This document shows positions 11,222 through 23,042 of a stretch of 64,000 nucleotides of DNA, one piece after another. The translations under genes and the position numbers were made by a program. The notes beneath the pieces are model-generated. The model had not been told where the DNA came from. It ran no database searches and saw only the letters and a program-made list of their open reading frames with translations. Within the stretch, counting starts at the first letter, position 1. Every line of letters begins with the position of its first letter. The stretch spans positions 4,712,001 through 4,776,000 of the forward strand of contig OY751490.1 of NCBI GenBank assembly GCA_963565915.1, read 5' to 3'. Source of the stretch: Entoloma clypeatum (lineage: Eukaryota > Basidiomycota > Agaricomycetes > Agaricales > Entolomataceae).

Positions 11222-12070
11222 AGGTTGCGAATTTTGAATGTGTACTACTTAGACTAATGGAAACAATGGAATTGGATTCGAATCACTTGTCATAGGCAAG
11301 AGTTTAACAGTCGTTCGCGGCAAGCCATATGACCTGACACTATGTACTTTTCCTCCCTGGCATACTCCCCGCCACCAATTCTGGAACGAGATGTGCAGAA
11401 CTTATGTGCTGGACTCGGAAGATCATTGAAGCATCAGCATCATTCCACAACCTACTTTTGAGAACTTTGAGGTGCCAACGACATCTATGAGGGATGCCCC
11501 CGGGTCGGGGCCGTCTCCCACACATGCACGACGTCGCTTCGGCGTGGCACTTCAGCGAATCAGATTTCGACTCCACCCCCACCGCATCAGTAAGGTCGGC
11601 GTGGCTGTGTCAAACCTCCAAGGGCGCCAGATTTTTTAAGATCTACTTCTACGGCCTGATGGTTACTAAGCACATGCAAACTAAATGTTGTTCAATTGAA
11701 CACACAAAATGGTAGGATCTTGAGATCGCTCGTCATCGCGTCATCTGCGAAACTGCTAGATTCGGCAGAGTCACGCTGGTTGCCAACATGTCACCTGTCG
11801 GTTCCTGCCGTGTCGGAGACTTGCTCTTCTCGTTGTGCGCTTGCCTACGTCTGATCATATCAGTGGAGTGCAGGGTGGGGTGTGTTTGGTCCGATGAGCT
11901 GGGCCTCACCAAACATGTTGCTTACCAAGCGTCGTTGAGAGCACTCGTGTTCGCAGCATGTGGTAAGTTGCTTCTTTGTGGTCCTGTCGACTCTGATGCT
12001 GATCATGATGTGCTGAGTAAAGTATTAACAAGGAAGGCCTCAACAGACCGGGGTCCGAATTCCAGACTGG

Positions 12071-12078
12071 TATATATA
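12071..12078 (+). promoter_or_regulatory. TATA box of GST 2
   Basis: TATATATA lies 76 bp upstream of the ATG at 12154, in sequence copied from the GST 1 promoter. Confidence 0.55.
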
Positions 12079-12153
12079 GGTTGTCCAAACTTCTGCGAGG
12101 ATACCAACGGACTCTCAGGTCAACCGCACATACCTCTAATCGCTCTACCCGCA

Positions 12154-13026
12154 ATGGTTCTCAAGTTATATGGCGCTTCTGGCTCTTCAGTCACTAAATT
12201 CGTCGCTGCTGTCCTCCACGAGAAACAAGTCCCCTTTGAATTGATTCCCGTCGATCTCGCCAACGGAGAACAAAAGACGCCAGATTTCCTCGAGAAGAAC
12301 CCCTTCGGCAAGGTTCCCGTCATTGTGAGTCAGACTTTCCAGACGATCTTCTGATGTAAACTGACACGGTCGCTTCCTACCCTAGGATGACGATGGGTTC
12401 GTCATCTATGAAAGCCGTGCGATCGCGCGCTACATTGCAGAGAAGTACGCCGAGCAGGGAACCAAGCTCATTCCCACCGACTTCAAGTCTCGCATTGGTT
12501 TCGAACAGGGTGTAGCCATCGAGCAAAACAATTTCCATCCACATGCGGCGGAAGCCATATTCGAAAAATGGGCCAAGCCGTACGTCATTCTCCGTTGCTG
12601 CATATTCGTTTCCCCTTCACATTCGATCTGGGAAACAGGACATACCTGGGTCTGCCTCCGGATGAAGCCTTGTATGAGCAGCATTTGAAGAAGCTGAACA
12701 CCAGTCTTGATGTCTATGATCGGATTCTTGGAAAGCAGAAATACCTTGCCGGCGACGTAAATCTCCCTCTTGATTTGGATCCGATCTTTCGACTGATGAT
12801 GGCCCCATCAGGAGCTCACTCTTGCCGATCTTTTCCATCTGCCCACAGGATCGTTGATCAAGCACATTGGGTCAGACGTTTTGGACACCAGACCGAACGT
12901 CGCGAGGCAAGTCTCTGGCTACATTCATGACTTATTCATGCTAATTCAACGTTGCGGACGACTAGGTGGTACACAGAGATATCCTCCCGTCCCTCTTGGT
13001 TGGCGGTGAAAGACGGGGTCAACTGA
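12154..13026 (+). CDS. Glutathione S-transferase 2 (tandem paralogue of GST 1)
   Basis: Five exons: 12154-12324, 12386-12579, 12639-12756, 12812-12906 and 12966-13026; 212 aa. Intron positions and phases match GST 1 exactly. It keeps MVLKLYGASGSSVTK, FGKVPVI, DDDGFVIYESRAIARY and LAGDELTLADLFHLPTGS. Intron 4 (12907-12965) is again GC-AG, so the GC donor predates the duplication. The protein ends five residues earlier than GST 1. Soluble cytosolic detoxification enzyme by family. Changes between copies are spread through the N-terminal domain (S-S-R-S-P becoming A-S-G-S-S near the active site), which could alter substrate range. Confidence 0.92.
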
Positions 13027-13440
13027 AATATCAACGCGTGAAGATTGCGAATTCGAATATGTATACTTATAGCAACAATGGAACCTGATTCGATTCACTC
13101 GTGATAGGCCAGGGGTCATTGATGAGTGTTCACCAGTCGTTTGCGGCAAGCCATGAAGCAACTTATTTCGCAACCCTCCTGCCGAAGGCGTGGTTTGTTT
13201 GTTTTCCGCAGGGACGTTCGCCTCAATCATACCGCCCCGCCACCTATTCTCCAATGCAAAGCAGCAGGACTATCGGTAACACAAGCGATGCTGGAACGAG
13301 TCTCCAGATCAGATGGGCTGGACGAGCGAACCATCAACATCTTTCCGACACTGGATATCGAGTGTGCGAGAGTGACCACACACCCTCAAATATTCGCCCG
13401 ACATATTCAACCTGATTTTGAGAACTTCGAAGCCAATCTA

Positions 13441-14026
13441 AGTCGCAGGGACTGTCATTTCGAGTGTCGTTGCTGATTTCTGAGAGCAAGATCAGGCCTC
13501 AGGGCGCCGCGAGAGGCGGCATGAAGTTTACTAGGACGGTCCAGCTTTTACGGATCATGAATTGGGCCAGGAGGCTCCTGACTAACCCGGGGCTTTGGGG
13601 GGATGACTGGGTGGTGGCGTCGGGGGAGGAAGGCGTCCTAATTGTTCGGACTTTTCCACAGACTCTTCCTGGATCGGGTCCGGGGAAGATCACCATTCCC
13701 AAGTTGAAGGGCGTTAGTTGTATAGAAATCCGGTTCAAGTACTAGACCTGATTCCCAAGCTTCCGAGTTTCCTGAGATTCGTGTCAAGCCTCATTCCCAA
13801 AACCGACTTCTTGCCGTCCACATCCTTGATATGTCACATCGACGTCGTAGGTAATCAACGCGTATTCACAGGAATACGCTCCCAGGGATTCCATTCGGTT
13901 CATTAGCGAGTAAGAAGTCTGTCGTCATCTGTCAAAAGTATTTGCCATCCTGTTGGGTATAGGACCTCGGATTCAAAATCATATTCAACAACGTCAAATG
14001 ATCGTTAGCGCCAGGATTCATGGGGA
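13441..14026. other. Intergenic region between convergent GST genes
   Basis: Nothing convincing here. A 93-codon plus-strand frame (13464-13745) has no recognisable domain and no splice partner. Confidence 0.4.
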
Positions 14027-14930
14027 CTAAGCATTGCTCTCGAATACACCATCCTTAACAGCAACCCAATGTTCCCTAACAGAAATATCCTTCCACCACC
14101 TGGAACGCAAGTCAGAATTCATTCATCCTCATTGAGAAACGATGATTGATAATACCTCGCGACGTTGGGCCTCGAATCGTCAAGCAATAATTCACTTCCC
14201 GCCTTTCGAAGCAAATCACCGAATGAGAGATGAAAGATGTCGACGAGGGTAAATTCCTAGAGGCGACGAAGAGATGGTGATGGTGAACGGGGGTTCGAAG
14301 GAAAGAGGGACACCAGCCGGCTCACATCTCCCGCAATGTATTTCTGTTTGGATAGGATCTTGTCGTACACGTTCAAGGTGTTGGTCAGTTTGGCGATAGA
14401 GTCGTCATAAGCAGCTTGGTCCGTGGGCACGCCGAACATCCTGGATTTCGACGTTGAAGAAGCAGTCAGTCGCGGTGACGAACCAAGGACGAGAAACTAG
14501 GACATACGGTCTGAAGAATTTCTCCACCACAGCCTTGAAGATGAACGGCTCGAAGTTGCTCATTTCGACGGATGCTGCTTGCTCAAAGACAGCGTTGTCC
14601 TTGAGGCCCGTGGGGATCAGCTGCGAGCCTTGGTCAGGGTATTTCGCAACCAGGTATCGTGTGATAGCACGGCTTTCGTAGAGCACAAATCCGTCGTCGT
14701 CCTTGAACGCCCCCTTTCAGTCATCGGACATGGCGAAGTAGGATGGCGACACTTACGATGATGGGGACTTGGCCGAAAGGGTTTCTCGCGATGTTCTCAG
14801 GTGACTTGTGCTCGCCCTTGGCCAGTTCGACCTCGATGTACTCGAACGGTACCTTCTTCTCCCGCAGTACCATTGCGACGCGACTGACGTTGGGGGAGAG
14901 CTTGTTTCCGTAGAGTTTCAACAAAACCAT
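14027..14930 (-). CDS. Glutathione S-transferase 3 (phi-type, inverted paralogue)
   Basis: Minus strand, five exons: 14930-14757, 14701-14508, 14440-14326, 14256-14156 and 14099-14027; 218 aa. Landmarks are LKLYGNKLSPNVSR, FGQVPII, DDDGFVLYESRAITRY and EFTLVDIFHLSFG, and a WWKDISVREHW C-terminus. Intron positions and phases equal those of GST 1 and 2, but all donors are GT, including intron 4. It is clearly more distant from the tandem pair than those two are from each other. Cytosolic glutathione conjugation by family; the three genes form a small detoxification cluster. Confidence 0.92.
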
Positions 14931-15013
14931 CGTTTGTAGATGAGGAAGGTGGCAGGCAGATGAGGATAAGCAAGGGTAAAGATCACGATAATCGGCTGGA
15001 GATCCAGAGCGAG

Positions 15014-15019
15014 TTTATA
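15014..15019 (-). promoter_or_regulatory. TATA box of GST 3
   Basis: TATAAA on the minus strand, 84 bp upstream of the ATG at 14930, a spacing close to that of GST 1 and GST 2. Confidence 0.5.
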
Positions 15020-15875
15020 TCCCTTCAATGAACCACGCGACATGATGAGTGACCCCAAATTGAACAAGTCAGCTGACAATCACATAGCACTTGACTTGTT
15101 GATTGCACGGATGAGTGTCTTTGTAACGATCGAACTGAGGTGGGCGACTTGAGAGGAATCAGTGAGTAATAGTCCGACTATGATTTTGCGAGATTGTTTT
15201 GTACTTAGCGCAGCAGGGGGAACGTCGTCAGTCGTTGTGACGAAAATCCTAGGAGTCCATGTGTCGTTCAAATTTCGATCGCCGATTCTTTCTGATAACC
15301 CTGACAGGGTTTACCCTAACAAGGCCGGTAAGTTTTCCAAGGGGGTGTCAAAAAGGTCATCGAGAAACCTGCCCGCACCATTCAGTCGAAGAATCCAGGA
15401 CGGATGTCAGCAAATGGGCATCGGGTAGCTGGATTCCACGGGCTTCTCGTTTTCCGAAGATTCACCGCTTTAATCTCGAATTCGACAGTCTTTCTGTGGT
15501 GAGCTAAACCGTCAAGATGCCCAATTCCCTCCTGATATCGATAAACACGGGTAGCATACGATTCTAGGACTGATGAAATGCCGGTCATATGACAAAGGCG
15601 AGTGCACATACGTTCCAGGCACGCAGGAAATCGTCGAATTCAAGCCGTGTGCATTTTTTTTTTCCAAATACATGGCTCATCGATGAGTGTCACATACTAT
15701 GGCAAGTGCTCGAAAATATTCGTCATGATTGATGATTGCTTATGATGCGGGAGTACTCGTTTTTTAGCGTACTGATTTTTAGCCCACGAGAAATTGATGA
15801 TCCAAGAAATATTGAATAGAACCGTTCCTTGCGCTGAATTTGACCGACAATAGGTGACTCAATGAGATGACTTGA
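15020..15875. other. Intergenic region
   Basis: No coding sequence or repeat recognised between the GST 3 promoter and the MITE. Short open frames here have no domain signature. Confidence 0.4.
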
Positions 15876-16164
15876 CACTGGATGCAGTCAATGATATTTA
15901 GTGCTGAACTATTCAAAAAGTATTCAAAAAATATTCCAATTTTTATTATGATTTTTTTTACATCTTTTTATTCCAAAAGATCTTGCAAGTATTCAATACA
16001 AATATCACTACAAGAGACAACAATACCTGGAGGTGACATTTGTATTCAATATTTCCAAGATTCTTTTGCAAAAAAGATGTAAAGAAATTCATGATAAAAA
16101 TTGGAATATTTTTTAAATACTTTTTGAATAGTTTAGCACCAAGTATCATTCACTGCATCCAGTG
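15876..16164. mobile_element. Foldback MITE with CACTG ends
   Basis: The 289-bp sequence is an imperfect palindrome over most of its length. The left arm CACTGGATGCAGTCAATGAT pairs with the right end ATCATTCACTGCATCCAGTG, and AT-rich arms (AACTATTCAAAAAGTATT and its complement) follow. The ends are flanked by TGA at 15873-15875 and 16165-16167. CACTG termini with a 3-bp target duplication fit a non-autonomous CACTA-like element. There is no coding capacity. Confidence 0.7.
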
Positions 16165-16335
16165 TGATGATAAAACTGAATGAATGAGTAAAAAGACCAA
16201 GTGATACGTAGTTGGAGCGTAATCATGATGGGGTCGCAATCAAGGGCAAACAAACTCTTTTTATCTGGAACACTGTCATAATGGATTCCTCAGGTAAAAC
16301 TTCGACACCACGCACACACCATTCCATCAGCATCG

Positions 16336-18077
16336 ATGGATCCCTCCCTCATACCGGCAAAGAGCCTACACCTTGTCTTCCGTGATCCTTATTTGCTTGA
16401 GGAGGTGTTTGGAAGTTTTGATCCAACGAATGACCCTGCCACAAAAGAACACCTTTTCTCGGCCGCCCGTGCTTGTAAAGCGTTCCAGAACCCTGCATTG
16501 GATGTTCTGTGGGGGTCGTTAGATAGCTTCGTACCACTCCTGAAACTCTTTCCCCCGACAAGGCTGACGAACAACGTCTATGTGAGTCCTGGGATCTGTA
16601 TTTTACATCCTCAACATGATGAATCAAACAGGTGTTCTGTCGTATCTTAGATGCCTCTGATGGAGATCGGTTCAACATGTACGCGAAGAAAGTGAGGAGC
16701 TTCACTCTAAAAGAAGAGTCTAGGGGAACTGTACCCAGTGTCGCCCAATCCACGTACATGTCCCTCCTACAATTCCGTCCGAAGCCGTTCCCGGCGCTGA
16801 AGAATCTGCGTGTCAACGCTTTATCTCCACTTCTCCAGCATTGGCCGCTATTTGTTTTTGCAGATGCCGCGCGTCTCGAAATGAATGGGATACAGCTTGA
16901 TAAGCTCGACCTCGTTTCTCCTTTCATCTCAACTCTTGCATCGTCCTCTTCATCCTCATCCATGCGACATGTCATACTTCGTGGAACGTTGTCACCTTTG
17001 TCCCTATCACCTTTAGTGCATTTCGCTGGTCTGCGGTCATTGGACCTCTCTGACGCAATCGGAATGGAAACGCTAAAGCAGATAGGAACCCTCGAGTTCT
17101 TGAAGACAGTCTCTGTTCGCCTGAAGGACGTACCCCCGGTGGATGAGTATATTGGATTTCCAAGGCTTGAAAGCCTTACAATCAAGGGAACATTTCCGCT
17201 GGTTCAGTCTGTTCTCGATAAGATCGAGACTCCTCATCTGGTAGACATTGATATTGAGGCCGTTTCCATCATGTTTGAACAGGAACTAACAACCGAAGAA
17301 CTTGTATCGGTGCCAAGAATCCGGGTGGGTGCCGGGTCGCGGTTCGTCATGACGGATGAGTGGCACACGGTGACAACACCCGTTAAAGCATATCCCCAGT
17401 ACGATTTGTGGAACGGATGCTTTGTGGCGCTGAGCTCGCGCTGGCAATTCACTCTGAGGTCCATCAAAGTATCCTTGGATGAAGCAAGCATGAATATTGA
17501 CCGGCCGTTCCTTCCACTGGGACTTTTCACCTATCTTCTACCCTTGACCAAGCTGGAGAGCATGAGCTTCAACAATTGTCGATTCAGACCAACGCGCGAC
17601 GAACTTTCCGAACTTGCATCCGCCTGTCCAGGAATCAGGGAGCTTCGACTCTCCATTGGTGACTGTATCTCCGGCACAAACGAAACGTTCGACGGCACGG
17701 ACGAAATGTTCGAATCAGGCATCGGACGTACCGTGACCGTAGACGCGCTATGGCCTCTGGCGGAACGATGCCCCGACTTATCGTCCCTGTGCATAGGCCT
17801 TGACGTCAAATCCCTGCCTCCCATTATTCCTCACAAAATATCTTCGCACCATTTGCGTAACCTTCACGTCGGCAGCCTTCCTGAGCCCCGGGATGGAGCA
17901 AAACTCTTGGAGATAGCCCGACATATCGATCGTTTGTTCCCCTATCTCGAAGAAATCAAGCCATGCCCAGGCTACAGCAGCGACGATTGGAAGTATATAG
18001 GAGAAATGGTGAAAGCTTACCAGCATATACGCTCGGACGATACATATCGTAGATCTAGTGCTTCTACTAGTCTCTAG
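16336..18077 (+). CDS. F-box/LRR-like protein
   Basis: Two exons, 16336-16581 and 16632-18077, phase 0 intron of 50 bp; 563 aa. The N-terminal 60 residues (LLEEVFGSFDPTNDPATKEHLFSAARACKAFQNPALDVLWGSL in outline: a Leu-rich helix, ARACKAF, then LDVLW) resemble the F-box of agaricomycete F-box proteins, which would bind SKP1. The rest has irregular leucine-rich repeats (LRSLDLSDAIG, FPRLESLTIKG, LESMSFNNCRF, LSSLCIGLDV). The likely role is substrate adaptor of an SCF ubiquitin ligase. Such genes are numerous and fast-evolving in mushrooms. Target unknown. Confidence 0.8.
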
Positions 18078-18275
18078 TATGGTTTACAACGACTCGTGTA
18101 TTTGATTAGGACGTAGAAAAAAATGGTGGGGAAAGTCTTGAGTCGGAATTTTTCAGTGAAGGCGCTCACTGGCAATTGCGTCGAAGTTCCCACCGGTGCA
18201 TGCATGTAAAGATGTAAGTAGTCTGTTAACGTCGGTGGGAATGGGGTCCAGCTAGACGAAAACAAAGCTGTAACC

Positions 18276-19240
18276 GTGAAGATTCGCCTGAGTGAGGACA
18301 TTGCCAGATTTGGACGAACAATGCGGGTTCTCACGCCACCGTTCCTGCACTCCACTGTCACCCACACCTTCCTTGCCCCGAGCCGGAAGCAGCTCACTCT
18401 ACCCGACGAGCACGGCGCTCGTGTCCTCAGAGCTCCTACGTGCGTGATTGCACTCGCCTTGAGGATGGACGAGGGCGATTTCCTGTACATCTTCCACCGC
18501 CTCACCGCTCTTGGCCTTCTCCCCGTCTTTCGACACAGTACTGCAACAGGACATGTGAGGCGCGACGATGATGGCGCTGCTTGAGCCTTTGTTCCCGTGG
18601 AGGTGTTTGGATCGGGTTCGTGGTGTACCACGACCAGGTTTGTCCGCACATAAGGCCACGGGGCCGCGACCTGCGGATGCATAAAGCAGAAGATGATCTT
18701 GTGTCTATAGCTTGGAAAGTGATGAAGATCGCCCGCATACAGCATATTTCTGTGGGTATAACCTAGACCGGTCATCGTATCTTGAAGCTAACAGTCCATA
18801 ACACAGCTACGATCCACGGCCCAAACAAAGCCCCCAGAGCCCAGCCAACCCTTTGCGCCCCCGATCTCACCCTTCTCACGAACCTCCGCCGCCTCACGGT
18901 CACGATCGAATCCGCGCTCCCGAAAGCGCCACGCACGTCCTAACAACTGCGGCGTCCCGTCCAGCCCGAAGAGCTCAATATCATCTACGACCACGACGCC
19001 TGAGCCGTCCGGGCCTCGTGTGCGCTCGAGGACGTCGAGGAGGACCCGAAGGCACAGCTGGGGTATGATGATGCGACGGTCGCAGCTATGTGTGCTGCTG
19101 GCGGGTTTGAGAAGTTGAAGCGGCGTAGGGGTTGTTGGTGGTGACGCTGGACGCCGGAGGAGGATGGGAGGCTTTTGTCGGGAAGTTTGAAAGAGTGGAT
19201 ACCGTGTTAGCGGAGAACGGGGATGATTGACGCAGGAACG
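18276..19240 (+). pseudogene. Possible relic of an F-box/LRR gene
   Basis: Unusually GC-rich, coding-like DNA follows the F-box gene on the same strand. A 102-codon open frame (18276-18584) has no clear domain. From about 18820 one frame reads like an LRR tail (LLTNLRRLTVTIESALPKAP, later AAMCAAGGFEKLKRR), but it is broken by stops and shifts. It may be a dead tandem copy of the upstream F-box gene. The call is weak. Confidence 0.3.
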
Positions 19241-20458
19241 GGGGATCAAATGCGAAGGTGAGGGAGCTTGCTATGTATGATTCTGCGAGCAAGTTCAGGG
19301 TCGATCAATGGTTCTTCGTTATATGACATGCGACATTGAACGCCTATCAGTTTTTCAGAGTAACAGGCTGATGGTGCACTGGAAAAACCAACCTGCGTGT
19401 GACGTCTCGAGCCCTCCGGGAGCGACGATCTCAGCAAGCGGGAAGCCTCGTTCGATTCGAGGTCAGGCCTCTGGTATCTGCAGCCACCAAATTTTTTTTG
19501 TTGGTAATAAGTTCAAAAGACTCATCTCACACACCGCTCAGTTGATCAGATCCTGTAACAGTCTCAGTGCTCATGATCTCATTGGAATCCAGAATGGAGA
19601 CTCGGAACGTACGGGCTAGTCGCTGGGATCCTCCATCTCTTGATGGCTGAAGTTTGCGTCACGGTCGCTGTTTCTGCGTTGAAGAGTGGCAGTGAATCGT
19701 GATGGCCAAAGCTTCAAGGTGCATCCACTGACTTCCTGAGGAGAAACCCCGTCAGGCGCCGAAAATATTAGCCTGCGATACTGTCAAGTTACTCTGGAGC
19801 CGAACGCTTCTCAACGAAGGTTATGCTTGCCCTGGTTTCCAGACTGGGAACTTTACATTTTGAGACCAGTCATACATATACATCGCGCGGCGAGAGGCTG
19901 ATGGCGATGCGCCTGCTCCCCACTGCAATTGACTACTTGCATACTTATGCGCTACCATTTCCGAGTCATTCCAGGTCGGATGCACACACCCATCCCACGC
20001 CACCATTGTGTTGAGGACACTCGATGACTCGGGGACTCCGAAAGACAAGGGAAGGGAACATCGGGTATGGTGTGAAGGCCAACATCACCACACCGGTAGG
20101 TCTCTCCTCTTTCGACACGGCAGCTCGGGGTTCCCCGTACTATCCGAACCACTTCTCCTTTGATCCATCCTAAAACGGCCAATAATGATCTCATTCAAGA
20201 TACATAACGCACTTACAGCTGTTCGAGATAGACCTTGGAATCTTGGCAGGTCGGGATCCTCATGTACATCGAGAAGCATCAAGCAATTTCATTCATAACA
20301 CGAACAGTACATCCAACGAGGTGACCCCAGGGATCAACAATGATTCCAAGGACCATTAGAGCGGTCCTTGTGATGACGGACGCCACCTAGTGATCATATA
20401 ACTTCTGGAGTCGGAAGTATCAGGCAGCACGAAGGTACCTAAAGCCAATGTACAAGTT
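19241..20458. other. Intergenic region
   Basis: No gene is supported. Short frames on both strands lack domains and mutually consistent splice sites. Confidence 0.4.
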
Positions 20459-20921
20459 CTACTCACGGACAAACTTCCAGAGCTGATTGGCGTCCATCTC
20501 GTCGTTTACGTCCAACCTCACCGGGTTTCCATCGGATCCTCCGGTCAACACGAGGACGTTGCCAGAATCGGCTTCAATGATTCTACGAGCGGTGGGAGCA
20601 TTCAATGAGTCGAAGCCTTTTGGAGATTTTGAATGTGAGGTCTACAGTACCTGTAGTGCTGCGTCCCTTTTCCCGCTGGCACGATGTTCCATGCAGTAGA
20701 CTCCGCGGACAGACCCAGGCGACCTTTTTGGTCGGAGCTGAGGTAGTTGGGCGGAAAGGCCTTGGGCAGCTCGAGTGTGGCGGTAGGCTGCTTGTCCTGA
20801 CGGCTAACTGGCTTGAGTTTCCACTATGTAACAAGGTGCAGGAGGTCAGAGCCAGATTTCTGAGGGGGCGGATGGGTTTTCACTTCTTTGGTCCGCGCTT
20901 GGGACTCATTCCATCCAACGA
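20459..20921 (-). CDS. Ricin-B-like beta-trefoil lectin fragment (N-terminus unresolved)
   Basis: Three minus-strand exons fit together with GT-AG introns and consistent phases: 20921-20884, 20823-20651 and 20582-20459. The spliced product includes VVGWNESQARTKE, then WKLKPVS, a middle region ending AWNIVPAGKGTQHY, then RIIEADSGNVLVLTGGSDG and finally ANQLWKFVRE before the stop. The paired Q-x-W/W-K-L motifs and the GWN turn are those of ricin-type beta-trefoil lectins, which bind sugars. The first subdomain and start codon were not found; an ATG at 21020 (MSFAPSDTAH) is close but not in a phase that joins. It is either a gene with an unrecognised first exon or a truncated copy. Confidence 0.55.
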
Positions 20922-22868
20922 CTTTTTTTTTGTTGAATGGCAACGTGAGAAGGCAGAAAAAACATTAACGGAGGCGGACGCACCATACCGGTGGGCAGTA
21001 TCGCTTGGGGCGAACGACATGATTTGCGTAGGATACGCAACAGAGTAGATGACGTAGTAGAATGACATTTATTGAGGCGACAGAGAGTTCGACTCGGAAG
21101 AGGGACGGGCTAGTTGCAAGTTGTCGACGAGGGTTTGTGGGGTTTTTAACGTCGGCCAGTGTGGCGCATTCCACGGTACTTTTCGGAGAACCATCGACGC
21201 TGGTGCTTTGACAGTATTCAAATTTGAATAGACTTGAGGGGTTCAAGTGTCAAAGAGCATGAACAGCGAACTTCAACCAGAATTCCTGCGGCGGGTGGAC
21301 GAAACGATCGGACAATTGTGTGACAGAAACTTTGGTTCCGTTGAACAAGCATAGATGAGAAGTTGACAGGAAGGTTATGATTGTTGATTCAGATTGTAAG
21401 AGGTCTTTCTGGTCTTGATTGAAGTTGAAAACCGAGAAGCTTGACAATTGGCAGACGAAGGGTATTGGACAAACCGGGGCTGTAACCCGAGGGGATGTCG
21501 TCGACTCGGAGATGAAGTTCAACAAGTCGTCACATACAAATATAGCCACACAAACCATACCTGACCCGCTGCCCAGGCCAAAAGTGATTACGGCGGTTCA
21601 ATCAGTTGATTTGAGCCTTCGCACCTGACCACCCCTCGCCACCGCAACATCGGACGCCACAGATGACCCCTCCTAGGGGCCTCCTATCCGTGTTATCCTA
21701 GTCCTCGCCCACTGTGGTCGGGGAGACTGAATGGATGTCGTAGGCGAGCTAAGACTCCTAAAGTGAAAAAGTTGGGTCAATATAATTATGAGATAGAAAC
21801 GCGCACTTACGGCTGCCGAAAACAGATTGGCTTTGGATTGGATGAAAGCAGGCGTCGGAGAGAGATCTGAATGCAGGTCGCAATGCGAACCCTTTGCGGG
21901 TCAACCATTTCGCGACAGGCAGCAACGACGATCACTAGAAGTCCTGACATCCACACTATAGCACCGCTACCGTTGCCAAGACCGCGAGCCGTGCGGCCAT
22001 ACGAAACCCTCGTTCGCTTCAATAATGTGATCCCACTGTCAACCCCCACACACGATTACTCTTATCCAGTTGTCTCTACTTCAGCCGTCGTGGAAGCACG
22101 TATGTTAACGCCAGCGGAGGCATCCACCTCGACAGAGATCACGCCGACAATCGATGAGTCCATAAAGGTTTCGATGGGTTCGCCCGACACCTGGACATCG
22201 TCTCAGCGGCTTAAACTTGTTAAAAAGGGGATGCCATCACTTCAGCCGAGCCGAGCCGAGCACCTTGCTGTAACGAAAGATTCAGTCGTCAAAATATGTT
22301 TGATCGGGGCAGAGAAACGGACCTCGCCCTGGCTGTGGAACATACATCCGAGGTTCTGCGATGTATGCTGGGTGAGTCGTAGAGAGGTGTTGTATAAAAA
22401 AAGGCGGTCAAAAGAGTGAGGGGTCAATATCCGAGGCATGAAGTGAAGGGGAGGCGGGTGGACGAGGTGCGGCGGGTTTGGATGCGGGGAGGCTGAATCG
22501 GAAGCTTTGACATCGGACGACGTGGGAGATGGAGACGAACATATCAATGAGGTTTGTCAGCACCCATGTAAATTCTCAAAAAGTACGTGCAAACTGCAAA
22601 GGACGGCAGGACGTGAGTTCCCTCCTATTATATTAAAAGTTGGCCTATTGATTCCATTCTATTGGGTCGTCGACTGCAGGCGCTTAAAGCTTCTTGAATC
22701 GCATCAGCCACGTGATGACACCTCCTGCCACAGCCGTGAACGCCATCGCAAAATGCGACAAAAGTAGGCATTCCCTGTTAATTCACACAATTTTGTTATC
22801 TCCTTGCATCCGTCATCGCATTCGGTTTATCTGCCTACCAGCTTCCTAACAGGTTGGAGCGCCAATGC
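20922..22868. other. Largely non-coding region
   Basis: About 1.9 kb without a supported gene. A plus-strand frame at 21871-22419 (182 codons) is open and Thr/Pro/Ser-rich. It has no recognisable domain, and an antisense frame of similar quality overlaps it, so I do not call it a gene. Confidence 0.35.
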
Positions 22869-23042
22869 GAGGTAAAACCAGAATAGTATGTCAAATAACA
22901 GAAAACCAACAGACTGTTGGTAATTTGGCAAGGAGGGTGCTGGGTTGGAACACGAACTCAAGGTAAAAACAGAATGGTAGGTCAATTAACAGCAAACCAA
23001 CAGATTGTTGGTAAGTTGGCAAGGAGGGTACCATGTATTTTT
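22869..23042. repeat. Two direct repeats of about 75 bp
   Basis: Two copies, near 22869-22943 and 22968-23042, start about 99 bp apart. Each reads AGGTAAAA-CAGAAT, then TAACAG, CCAACAGAYTGTTGG and TTGGCAAGGAGGGT. The CCAACAG/CTGTTGG core is itself palindromic. The position about 0.6-1.3 kb before the Plavaka gene pair would suit subterminal transposase-binding repeats, but no matching right end was found. Confidence 0.6.

Larger units (their letters stand above)
10140..13440 (+). repeat. Tandem segmental duplication carrying GST 1 and GST 2
   Basis: Two units of about 1.4 kb, roughly 10140-11500 and 11985-13440, share the promoter (GCTGAGTAAAG...CCGGGGTCCGA...TATATATAGGTTGTCC), the gene and part of the 3' flank (CGGCAAGCCAT and TTTTGAGAACTT occur in both). 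About 480 bp of unrelated-looking sequence separates them. Confidence 0.75.

Noticed and set aside
11494..11715. ORF between GST 1 and GST 2
   Set aside because: Short, no domain, and it overlaps the 3' flank of the duplicated unit.
13464..13745. 93-codon plus-strand ORF between the GST genes
   Set aside because: No homology recognised, no promoter or splice partner, and a similar antisense ORF overlaps it.
18074..18775. Minus-strand ORF of 233 codons
   Set aside because: No motif, no codon-use support, and it overlaps a plus-strand region with LRR-like relic sequence.
20880..21068. Using ATG 21068 or 21020 as the first exon of the lectin-like gene
   Set aside because: The frame needed for GWNESQ requires one leftover base before the acceptor, and no GT donor in these frames supplies it.
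21871..22419. 182-codon plus-strand ORF
   Set aside because: Low-complexity composition, an overlapping antisense ORF and no domain. Left as unsupported.
22869..23042. CRISPR-like array
   Set aside because: Only two units of about 75 bp with no uniform spacers, in a eukaryotic genome. Better explained as subterminal transposon repeats.
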